Positions 14,561 through 24,414 of a stretch of DNA of 45,259 bases are shown in pieces. The stretch is from assembly GCF_000372525.1 (NCBI RefSeq), contig NZ_AQUR01000067.1, positions 1 through 45,259 of the forward strand, written 5' to 3'. The notes beneath the pieces were generated by a model. It was given only the letters and a program-made list of their open reading frames with translations, ran no database searches and was not told the DNA's origin. Made by a program: the position numbers and the translations under genes. Origin of the DNA: Cupriavidus neocaledonicus. GTDB lineage: Bacteria; Pseudomonadota; Gammaproteobacteria; Burkholderiales; Burkholderiaceae. Numbering within the stretch: the first letter of the stretch is position 1; each line of letters begins with the position of its first letter.

Positions 14561-15613
14561 ATGAGCCAGCCCGAGCCCCCGGACATCGCGCCGCCGCTGC
14601 CCGATCTGCTGATATTCAGCGCCCCGTTCCATCCCTCGGTGGGCGGCATGGAGCGCTTTGCCGAAGACCTGGCGTTGGGGCTGACCGAGCTGGGCTACCG
14701 GATCGAGCTGGCGACGCGCACGCCGGCGGCCGCGGACGACACGCCGGCGTTTCCCTATCCGGTCACGCGCGTGACGGGCGTGCTCGAGCTGGCGCGTGCG
14801 ATGCTGCGGCACCCGCTGGTCGTGTTCGTCGGCCTGACCTTCTACGACGTATTGCTGGCCACCGTGCTACGGCGCCGCATCGTGCTGACGCACCATGGCC
14901 CGTACCGCCACTTTGGCGAGACGCGGCGTTTCACCGCGGGCAACGTCAAGCGCTGGATGTCGCGCTTCTATGACAACATCTGCGTCAGCCGGTACCTGGC
15001 CGGATGGCTGCCAGGCCAGCCGCTGGTGATTCACAACGGCTATCGCGACGAACTGTTCAGGCCCGCTGCCGCGCCGCGCCAGCCGGGCAGCTTCGCCTTT
15101 GTCGGGCGGCTGGTGACGGAGAAAGGGGTCGACCTGTTGCTGCGCAGCTTCGCCAGATTGCGCGCCATGCGGCCCGACGTGCGCCTGACGGTGATCGGCG
15201 ACGGGCCGCAGTACGCGGTGCTGGTGGCCCTGGCGGCCACGCTGGAGTGCGCCGATGCCGTGACCTTTGCCGGCGCACAGGCGCCCGCGGTGGTGGCGAT
15301 GCTGCTGGCGCAGCACGCCTGCCTGGTGGTGCCGTCGATCGGCTACGAACCCTTCGGCATCGTGGCGTTGGAAGGCCTGGCGGCGGGCTGCGAGGTCATT
15401 GTCACGCGTCGCGGCGGGCTGCCGGAGGCCGTCGACGGCTTCGGCTGGGTGGTGGACCCGGGCGTGGACCCGCTATGCGCAGCCATGCTGGCCGTTTGCG
15501 CCGGCGAGTCGCGCCGCAGCGAGCCAGGGCTGCGCCTGTTCCTGGCGGACCACCAGCGCAGGACCGTGGTGCGCCGCTACGCTGCAGCCATCGCGGGCTT
15601 CGCGCGGCGCTAG
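14561..15613 (+). CDS. group 4 glycosyltransferase
   Basis: 350 residues, GT-B fold. The N-terminal half has the acceptor-side motif FSAPFHPSVGGMERFAEDLA; the C-terminal half begins at SFAFVGRLVTEKGVDLLL and has IGDGP and the EX7E motif in EPFGIVALEGLAAG with the nucleotide-sugar binding Glu pair. This is the GT4 (RfaG/WaaG-like) family that moves a sugar from a nucleotide donor to a lipid or glycan acceptor at the inner membrane face. The start at 14561 is chosen for GGAG about ten bases upstream; an ATG at 14501 is possible. No polysaccharide cluster surrounds it, so the acceptor is unknown. Confidence 0.85.
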   Translation: MSQPEPPDIAPPLPDLLIFSAPFHPSVGGMERFAEDLALGLTELGYRIELATRTPAAADDTPAFPYPVTRVTGVLELARAMLRHPLVVFVGLTFYDVLLATVLRRRIVLTHHGPYRHFGETRRFTAGNVKRWMSRFYDNICVSRYLAGWLPGQPLVIHNGYRDELFRPAAAPRQPGSFAFVGRLVTEKGVDLLLRSFARLRAMRPDVRLTVIGDGPQYAVLVALAATLECADAVTFAGAQAPAVVAMLLAQHACLVVPSIGYEPFGIVALEGLAAGCEVIVTRRGGLPEAVDGFGWVVDPGVDPLCAAMLAVCAGESRRSEPGLRLFLADHQRRTVVRRYAAAIAGFARR

Positions 15614-15861
15614 CGCGCGGGCTTCTTCGGCTTGCCGGTGTCGGCCTGGTGCTGCCGGCGCGGATCCTCGTTGCGGAAGCCGCCATAGCTGCTTTGCCCC
15701 GGATCGGCGCTGCGGCTGCGGATCTCGCTGGCATCGCGATCCATGCGCGCGCCCGGGTTCTTCTTGTCGGCGCCGGCCTTGCCTGCGGTCTTCCCTGCGG
15801 CCTTCCCTGCGGTCTTGCCTGAGCTCTTGCCTGCGGACTTGCCGCTCGAACCTGGTTTCAT
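15610..15861 (-). CDS. small Lys/Gly/Ala-repeat protein
   Basis: 83 residues from the ATG at 15861, preceded by AAGGAG at good distance. The first 31 residues are built of a four-residue repeat (GKSA, GKSS, GKTA, GKAA, GKTA, GKAG), very basic; the rest is polar (MDRDASEIRSRSADPGQSS and so on) with no hydrophobic core. It resembles histone H1-like or other disordered nucleic-acid-binding tails in composition only. It ends tail to tail with the glycosyltransferase, overlapping by 4 bases. The strong ribosome site supports a real gene; its function is unknown. Confidence 0.6.
   Translation of the reverse strand: MKPGSSGKSAGKSSGKTAGKAAGKTAGKAGADKKNPGARMDRDASEIRSRSADPGQSSYGGFRNEDPRRQHQADTGKPKKPAR
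15774..15845. repeat. six tandem 12-bp units inside the small repeat gene
   Basis: Units of the type CGGTCTTCCCTG repeat six times with one to five differences each (starts 15774, 15786, 15798, 15810, 15822, 15834). They encode the GKxA tetrapeptide repeat on the minus strand. As the unit length is a multiple of three, gain or loss of units would keep the frame, so copy number could vary between strains. Confidence 0.7.
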
Positions 15862-16192
15862 TGCCAACTCCTTGTCATGACACGTTGGTTGGTCTGAGGA
15901 CTTGCCCCGCGTGCCGGCCGGCCTCGCTTCGCGGCCGCGGCTGCCGGCACCGGGAAGCGAAACCCACGCAACTTCCGTTCCACGATCAAGGGCCGCATGC
16001 CTGCGCCGATCGGTGTCGCCATGGCGGTCGTCCGGTGCCAGCCGCGCGTCAGCGTTGCAGAATTTGCCGGCCCGCTCCGTGCCCGAGCTTGCGGTCGTCA
16101 TGAATCATGGCGGGGAGCCCTGTGACGACAGTACCGGTGCAGGCGGCGATTCGGGCACCCCCTGGCGGGCCGTGAACAATCCGGCGGTGGCT
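15862..16192. other. 331-bp stretch without a supported gene
   Basis: It lies between the start of the small repeat gene and the stop of the methyltransferase gene, both on the minus strand. It should hold the promoter of the small gene; I find no convincing -35/-10 pair, no hairpin with a T-run and no recognisable protein fragment in any frame. Confidence 0.5.
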
Positions 16193-17014
16193 TCAGGGTG
16201 CGGCGACCATGACCACGTGCGCCTGCATCGGGCCCGCCAGCGGACCGTTGCCGTAGGCCTGGAGCAGCGCCTGCTCGCAGTGCCCGGTCGCGCGCGCCAG
16301 GGCGTCCGGCCCGCGCGCTTCCAGCTCGGTGCGCAGCGGCGTGCCCTGGCAGAACGCCGTGGCGGGGATGCGCGCGGCGGCTGCGTGGCTGGTTTCGGTG
16401 ACGGTCTCGAACACCGCGCCCGCGGTGAATCCGCCCGCGCGCAGGTCCTGCTCGATGGCGGCCTGGCTGTGGTAACCGTGCGGGATGCGCACCATGAAAT
16501 CCGGCGGCGACTCCGGGAACAGCGTGGCGAGCGCCGCGGTGATATCGCGGGCAAAGGCGTTGAACGCGATCCGGTCCCACACGTTGAACACCAGCGTGCC
16601 GCCCGGCACCAGCACGCGGCGGGCCTCGGCGAAGGCCCTGCCCTTGTCCGGGAAGAACATCACGCCGAACTGGCAGGCGACCAGGTCGAAGCTGGCGTCG
16701 TCGAACGGCAGCCGCATCGCGTCGGCCTCGCGCCATTGCACCGGGCGCGCGGTGCCCGCGGCTTGCGCGCGCGCCAGCATCGGCGCATTGAGGTCGGTGG
16801 CGACCACCAGGGTGTCCGCCGGCAGGCGCTCGGCCAGCTCGCGCGTCAGCGCCCCGGTGCCGGCGGCCAGCTCCAGCACCCGGCGCGGCCGCAGCGCGGC
16901 GATGCGCCGCCCCAGGTCCGCGGCATAGGGGGCAAAGATCATCGGCACCATCAGGGCCTCGTAGACCTCGGCGATCGCCCCGGCAAAGACTTTGTCCTGG
17001 TGTTGCATGCCCAT
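16193..17014 (-). CDS. class I SAM-dependent methyltransferase
   Basis: 273 residues from the ATG at 17014, preceded by GGGGAG. Motif I is VLELAAGTGALTRELAE (about 44-60), the acidic end of strand 2 is VATDLNAPML, motif II is FDLVACQFGVMFFPDKGRAF and motif III is LVPGGTLVFNVWD: the UbiE/Methyltransf_11 pattern for small-molecule or lipid-like acceptors. The substrate cannot be assigned. It is divergent from the DUF72 gene, with 300 bases between. Confidence 0.85.
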   Translation of the reverse strand: MGMQHQDKVFAGAIAEVYEALMVPMIFAPYAADLGRRIAALRPRRVLELAAGTGALTRELAERLPADTLVVATDLNAPMLARAQAAGTARPVQWREADAMRLPFDDASFDLVACQFGVMFFPDKGRAFAEARRVLVPGGTLVFNVWDRIAFNAFARDITAALATLFPESPPDFMVRIPHGYHSQAAIEQDLRAGGFTAGAVFETVTETSHAAAARIPATAFCQGTPLRTELEARGPDALARATGHCEQALLQAYGNGPLAGPMQAHVVMVAAP

Positions 17015-17314
17015 GGCGCTTTCTCCCCTTGCCGGCCCGGCCGCAAAGTCGCCGGGTTTGCCTGAGTGGGTGTAGGACACATCGCGGGCAATGTAAACAA
17101 GCAGTGGACCGCGGGGTTGGCCGTGGCGGCGGTGGCAAGCGCGGCAGTGGCCGGCGTGGCGACCGGCGCGATGCCATGCGGCAGATGCGCATGTCCGCGC
17201 AAGGCGCGAATCTTGCGAGAATGGCTTCCACAGGCTCCCGCGACGGAACTTCGGGGTCAGCGTCATGAACCGGGGGGGCCGTCGATTGCAAAAAGTACAG
17301 ACCAGGGCATCGCG
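17015..17314. other. 300-bp divergent intergenic region
   Basis: It lies between the methyltransferase and DUF72 starts and should contain both promoters. The DUF72 frame stays open upstream to 17066, but the extra Ala/Gly-rich residues do not resemble the family. I see no strong operator or promoter pair. Confidence 0.45.
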
Positions 17315-18184
17315 ATGATCCGGATCGGCATCTCGGGCTGGCGCTATGCCGGCTGGCGCGGCGTGTTCTATCCCGAGGGGCTGGCGCAGCGGCGCGAGCT
17401 CGAATACGCGTCGCGCGCGGTCGACACCATCGAGATCAACGGCTCGCACTATGCGCTGCAGACGCCGAAAAGCTATCGCGCCTGGCATGAGGCCACGCCG
17501 CCGGACTTCGTGTTCAGCGTCAAGGGCCCGCGCTACCTGACCCACATGCTGCGCTTTCGCGACGACTCGGCGCGGCCGGCGATGGCCAATTTCTTTGCCT
17601 CCGGCGTGCTGGCGCTGGAGGAAAAGCTGGGGCCGGTGCTGTGGCAGTTTCCGCCCAACTTCGGCTTCGATCCGGAGCGCATGGAGCGCTTCCTGGCGCT
17701 GATCCCGCACGACACGCACAGCGCGCGCGAACTGGCGCGGCAGCACAACCGCAACGTCAGGGAGCCGTGGTGCGAGACCCGGCGCCGGCGCCCGATCCGG
17801 CATGCGGTGGAAATCCGCCACGCCAGCTTCTGCACGCCGGAGTTCCCGGCCCTGCTGCGCCGGCACCGGGTTGCGCTGGTCGTCTCGGATGCCGTGGCCG
17901 ACTGGCCCTATGCCGAGGACGTCACCAGCAATTTCCTGTACCTGCGCCTGCATGGCACCGAGACGCTGTATGGCGGTGCCTATTCCGACGCGGCGCTGGA
18001 CCGCTGGGCCGCGCGGCTGGTGAGGTGGGCCAATGGCGGCGAGCCCGCCGACGCGCAGCGGATCTCGCCGAAACGGCCCCGTGCCGCCGCGCAGCGGGAC
18101 ATCTACTGCTATTTCGACAACGACAAGAAGGTCAAGGCGCCCTTCGACGCGCAACGGCTGCGCGCGCGCATCGAGGAGAAATAG
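17315..18184 (+). CDS. DUF72 family protein (YecE-like)
   Basis: 289 residues from the ATG at 17315, where the family signature MIRIGISGWRYAGWRGVFYP begins. Other conserved pieces are TIEINGSHYALQTPKSYRAW, FVFSVKGPRYLTHMLRF, LGPVLWQFPPNF, AVEIRHASF and FLYLRLHG, followed by the C-terminal YCYFDNDKKVKAPFDA. The domain is a TIM-barrel-like fold with no established enzymatic reaction, although it is widespread in bacteria. It ends 19 bases from the stop of the convergent phaG. Family assignment is firm; function is unknown. Confidence 0.9.
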   Translation: MIRIGISGWRYAGWRGVFYPEGLAQRRELEYASRAVDTIEINGSHYALQTPKSYRAWHEATPPDFVFSVKGPRYLTHMLRFRDDSARPAMANFFASGVLALEEKLGPVLWQFPPNFGFDPERMERFLALIPHDTHSARELARQHNRNVREPWCETRRRRPIRHAVEIRHASFCTPEFPALLRRHRVALVVSDAVADWPYAEDVTSNFLYLRLHGTETLYGGAYSDAALDRWAARLVRWANGGEPADAQRISPKRPRAAAQRDIYCYFDNDKKVKAPFDAQRLRARIEEK

Positions 18185-18203
18185 GCGGCAGGCCGGGCCG
18201 CGC

Positions 18204-18548
18204 TCAATCCCGGATGCGCGGCATCCAGCCGCTGCCGCGCGTGCGCGGATCCACCGGCAGTTGCCGCTGCAGCGCCGCCTTGGCCAGCATATGGGCGCTG
18301 ATCGGCGCGGTCAGGAACAGGAACGCGGTCACCAGCAGCTCATGCAGGCTGGCGTCGCCGCGGAAGCTGAAATACGCCACCGAGGCCAGCACCACGCCGC
18401 CCACGCCGAGCGTGGTCGACTTGGTCGGGCCATGCAGGCGCATGAAGAAATCCGGCAGCCGGAACAGGCCGATGGCTCCCACCAGCATGAACACGCTGCC
18501 CACCAGCAGCAACGCACAGACGATGAATTCGGCAACGGGATGCAGCAT
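18204..18548 (-). CDS. phaG: Na+ or K+/H+ antiporter subunit G (Mrp/Pha)
   Basis: 114 residues with three membrane helices (about 5-27, 42-62, 69-91). The motifs GLFRLPDFFMRLHGPTKSTT and FLFLTAPISAHMLAKAA are typical of MnhG/PhaG. It is a small membrane subunit needed for assembly or activity of the multi-subunit monovalent cation/proton antiporter. Last gene of the operon, 12 bases after phaF. Confidence 0.93.
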   Translation of the reverse strand: MLHPVAEFIVCALLLVGSVFMLVGAIGLFRLPDFFMRLHGPTKSTTLGVGGVVLASVAYFSFRGDASLHELLVTAFLFLTAPISAHMLAKAALQRQLPVDPRTRGSGWMPRIRD

Positions 18549-18560
18549 GGGCCCGGGCTC

Positions 18561-18833
18561 CTAGTATTCGATGATATCGCCGCGCTGCAGGTACTTCGAC
18601 AGTGCCACCGTGGCGACGAAGCCCATCACCGCGATCAGCAGCGCGGCCTCGAAGAACACCGCCGAGTCCAGGCTGATGCCCAGCACCACGATCAGCGCGA
18701 TGGCGTTGATGTTGAGCGTATCGAGCGCGACGATGCGGTCGGGCAGGCTGGGCCCGCGCAGCAGCCGCACCAGCGTCAGCAGGAAGGCCAGGCCCAGGAT
18801 CGCCAGGCAGACCGGAATCACGAGGGCAAGCAT
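18561..18833 (-). CDS. phaF: Na+ or K+/H+ antiporter subunit F (Mrp/Pha)
   Basis: 90 residues with three membrane helices. The motif LLRGPSLPDRIVALDTLNINA is the hallmark of the MrpF/PhaF family. It overlaps the end of phaE by 16 bases, which indicates translational coupling, and precedes phaG in the antiporter operon. Confidence 0.93.
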   Translation of the reverse strand: MLALVIPVCLAILGLAFLLTLVRLLRGPSLPDRIVALDTLNINAIALIVVLGISLDSAVFFEAALLIAVMGFVATVALSKYLQRGDIIEY

Positions 18834-19321
18834 TGGAAGATCTCCTTGAGCGGGGTTTCATAGCGCGACTTGATCAGCGCGACCAGCGCGGCCTCTTCTT
18901 CCAGGTCGAGCACATGGACCAGCAAGGCGCGGCGGTCGTCGCTCAGTTCGGCGCACAGCGTGCCGGGGCTGAGCGAGACGATGCTGATCAGCGCGGTGGT
19001 GGCGAGTTCATGCTCGACATCGAGCGGCACCACGATAAACGCGGGGCGCAGCCGCGCGGTGCGCCCGAGCACCATCACCGCCACTTCCAGGTTGGCCTTG
19101 ACGATGTCGATCAGCACATGGCAGCTCAGGCGCAGGATCAGGTCCGGGCGCGACAGGCGGAAGGCGCCCAGCACCAGCCAGCGGTCGGCCAGCCGGCCGA
19201 TGGCCCAGCCCAGCGCCGCGCCCAGCAGCCAGTGGCCGAGCGCGACGCTCTGGACCAGCATCAGCCACATCAGCATCAGGATCAGACTCAGCCAGGGATG
19301 GGGCAGCAGACGACGCAACAT
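18818..19321 (-). CDS. phaE: Na+ or K+/H+ antiporter subunit E (Mrp/Pha)
   Basis: 167 residues with two or three N-terminal membrane helices (about 8-60, WLSLILMLMWLMLVQSVALGHWLLGAALG region). A conserved cytoplasmic part follows with VNLE-type segment DIVKANLEVAVMVLG and SLSPGTLCAELSDDRRALLVHVLDL, typical of MrpE. It starts 3 bases after phaD and overlaps phaF. It is required for the full complex but is not itself the proton path. Confidence 0.93.
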   Translation of the reverse strand: MLRRLLPHPWLSLILMLMWLMLVQSVALGHWLLGAALGWAIGRLADRWLVLGAFRLSRPDLILRLSCHVLIDIVKANLEVAVMVLGRTARLRPAFIVVPLDVEHELATTALISIVSLSPGTLCAELSDDRRALLVHVLDLEEEAALVALIKSRYETPLKEIFQCLPS

Positions 19322-19324
19322 GGC

Positions 19325-20866
19325 CTACCCCCGCTCGCCGGGCAACACCGCCCGCAGGTAGGCGGCGCGGTCCAGCAGTTGCGCGGCGGCAGCCTCGACG
19401 TAATCGCTGACCGGACGCGCGCCCACGGTGAGCGCCAGGTTGCCCGCCAGCAGCAACATGCAGCAGGCCAGCTTGCGCGCGTCCGGGCGCACCCGCAGGC
19501 GCGCCGCGCCGGGATGGTCTTCGTCCAGGTAGTCCGCGCCTTCGGCGACACGCTGCGCTTCATGCGGCAGGCGCCACAGCAGCCGCGTGCCGGTGCGCGA
19601 GACGGCGATCAGCAGCAGCAGGCTCGATCCCAGCACCGCCGGCCACAGCACCGGCATCCACGGCGCCGGCGTGGCGCGCAGGATCATGGCCTTGCCGAGG
19701 AAGCCCGACAGCGGCGGCAGGCCCACCGCCGCGACCACGCCCACCAGGTACAGCAGCCCGGCCAGGCGCGAGGCAATGACCGGCGCGCCGTCGGTGCGCG
19801 CGGCCTCGGGCTCGAGCGCGTCGGCCAGCAGGAACAGCGCGGCGGTGCACAGCGTGGTGCTGAGCAGGTAGTACAGCGCCGCGGCCCAGCCGGCCTGGCT
19901 CTGCATCGACACGCACGCCGCCAGCAGCCCGACCGACGCCACCACCAGGTAGCTGGTCATGGCGCGCAGCGCCGTCGCGGCCAGCGCGCCCAGCGCGCCG
20001 ATCGCCAGCGTGGCCAGCGCCAGCGCCAGCACCCAGTCCTGCAGGAACGGCCCCAGCAGCCCCTGCGCGCCGCCGAAGATCAGCGCATCGCAACGCAGCA
20101 TGGCGTAGAGGCCGACCTTGGTCATGATCGCGAACAGCGCCGCCACCGGCCCCGCCGCGCTGCCATAGGCGCGCGGCAGCCAGAAGTACAGCGGGAACAG
20201 CGCCGCCTTGAGCGCGAACACCAGCATCAGCATCGCGCCCGCGGCCACCGCCAGCGGCAGGTCCGGGGCCGGCAGCCCGGCCAGGCGCAGGCCCAGGTGC
20301 GCCATGTTGAGCGTGCCCGAGAGCCCGTACAGCACGCCGATCGCGACCAGGAAGAACGACGACGCCACCAGGTTCAGGATCACGTAGTGCAGGCCGGCGC
20401 CGACGCGCGCGCGCCCCGCCCCGTGCACCAGCAGCGCATAGGAAGCGATCAGCAGGATCTCGAAGAAGACGAACAGGTTGAACAGGTCGCCCGCCAGGAA
20501 CGCCCCGTTCAGGCCCATCAGCTGGAACTGGAACAGCGCGTGGAAATGCCGACCCTGGCGCGCCGTGCCGTCGCCCGCCGCGGCCAGCGCGGCGACCGCC
20601 AGCAGCGCGGTCAGCGCCAGCATCATCGCGCCGGTGCGGTCCAGCTGCAGCACGATGCCGAACGGCGCGCTCCAGTCGCCCATGGCGTAGACCGCGATGT
20701 CGCCGCCGGCCGCATGGCGCAGCAGCAACACCGCCACCGGCACCAGCAGCAGCGTCGCCACCGCGCTGGCCAGGCGCTGCGCGTGCAGCCGCTGGGCCGG
20801 CATCGCCGACAGCAGCGCGCCGGCGAACATCGGGATCAGGATGGGCAGCAGCACGGCATGGTTCAT
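19325..20866 (-). CDS. phaD: Na+ or K+/H+ antiporter subunit D (Mrp/Pha)
   Basis: 513 residues, about 14 membrane helices, of the NADH-quinone oxidoreductase N/M antiporter-like family. Visible family features are the conserved Glu in FVFFEILLIASYALLVHG and Lys residues in KAALFPLYFWLPRAYGSA and FAIMTKVGLYAMLR that carry protons in this family. It is one of the two large transport subunits. Its start overlaps the stop of phaC by 4 bases. Confidence 0.95.
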   Translation of the reverse strand: MNHAVLLPILIPMFAGALLSAMPAQRLHAQRLASAVATLLLVPVAVLLLRHAAGGDIAVYAMGDWSAPFGIVLQLDRTGAMMLALTALLAVAALAAAGDGTARQGRHFHALFQFQLMGLNGAFLAGDLFNLFVFFEILLIASYALLVHGAGRARVGAGLHYVILNLVASSFFLVAIGVLYGLSGTLNMAHLGLRLAGLPAPDLPLAVAAGAMLMLVFALKAALFPLYFWLPRAYGSAAGPVAALFAIMTKVGLYAMLRCDALIFGGAQGLLGPFLQDWVLALALATLAIGALGALAATALRAMTSYLVVASVGLLAACVSMQSQAGWAAALYYLLSTTLCTAALFLLADALEPEAARTDGAPVIASRLAGLLYLVGVVAAVGLPPLSGFLGKAMILRATPAPWMPVLWPAVLGSSLLLLIAVSRTGTRLLWRLPHEAQRVAEGADYLDEDHPGAARLRVRPDARKLACCMLLLAGNLALTVGARPVSDYVEAAAAQLLDRAAYLRAVLPGERG

Positions 20867-21248
20867 GGCCGCGGCGCCTTGTCGGCAGCGTTGCCGGCTG
20901 CGGCGGGGTGGCCGTCGGGCGCCTCGGGGTGGCCGGCGGCGTCGACATGGTCGCTGCCGGTCAGCCCCAGCGAGCGCAGCGCCAGCACCACCGCGAACGC
21001 GGTCATGCCGAAGGCAATGACGATGGCGGTCAGCACCAGCGCCTGCGGCAGCGGATCGGCATAGCTGGCGCCCGGCGCGATCACCGGCGGCTGCCCGATC
21101 GACAGGCGCCCCATGCCCAGCAGGAACAGGCTGACCGCATACGACAGCAGGGTCAGCCCCAGCATCACCGTGAACACGCGCTCGCGCAGCAGCAGGTGGA
21201 TGCCTGCGGCGGTCAGGATGCCAATGGCGATGGCGTAGAGCGCGGCCA

Positions 21249-21249
<1 letters not shown>
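20863..21249 (-). CDS. phaC: Na+ or K+/H+ antiporter subunit C (Mrp/Pha)
   Basis: 128 residues, related to NuoK. Three membrane helices; the segment DPLPQALVLTAIVIAFGMTAFAVVLAL is the conserved third helix of MrpC. The C-terminal 25 residues (DHVDAAGHPEAPDGHPAAAG and following) form a His/Ala/Pro-rich tail that many family members lack. The start ATG at 21249 shares bases with the stop of phaAB. This is the ion-transport PhaC, not the polyester synthase of the same symbol. Confidence 0.93.
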
Positions 21250-24074
<2,825 letters not shown>

Positions 24075-24414
24075 GCCCGCCCCCCTCAACCGTGGCCCGG
24101 GCTCGCGGCCGGCAGGTGGCGGGCGGCCTGGCGGCGCATCGCGGGCCGGGTCGCAGGCAGGAAGAAGGGTCGGAGCGGCAGCGTCGGGGCGGTGGTCATG
24201 GTGTGGATGCTTGCGGCGCACGATACCGGCCGCTACTGTGCGGATTCTGCCGGCATTGCGCCGGCTGTGCCAGTCAATTGGCGCGATTCGCGAAAAAAAT
24301 CATCATATCGCGCAAGAATCTGCAAGCGTGTCGCCATGCGCATGCCGGTCGCCGGACTGGCGGTACGGCCAGGCACAGCGCCGGGCCGGGCCGGGCCCCG
24401 GCCCGGCCCCATGC
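24075..24414. other. 340-bp region between phaAB start and the alcohol dehydrogenase stop
   Basis: Both neighbours are read leftwards, so this holds the terminator of the dehydrogenase gene (24383-24409) and the promoter of the pha operon. The AT-richer patch around 24295-24320 is the most likely promoter area for pha, but I cannot name a clear -35/-10 pair. No gene is supported. Confidence 0.5.
24383..24409 (-). terminator. very GC-rich perfect hairpin after the alcohol dehydrogenase gene
   Basis: GGGCCGGGCCGGG (24383-24395) and its exact complement CCCGGCCCGGCCC (24397-24409) are separated by one base, giving a stem of about 11-12 pairs once a loop forms. It begins 6 bases after the stop of the dehydrogenase. 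No T-run follows, so it may terminate only partly, or protect the 3' end. Confidence 0.5.

Noticed and set aside
15774..15845. CRISPR-like array
   Set aside because: The 12-bp units are directly tandem with no spacers and are coding repeats.
16193..18154. 653-codon minus-strand frame running from the methyltransferase into the DUF72 region
   Set aside because: Only residues from 17014 leftwards fit the methyltransferase; the rest is opposite the DUF72 gene. A ribosome site supports 17014 as the start.
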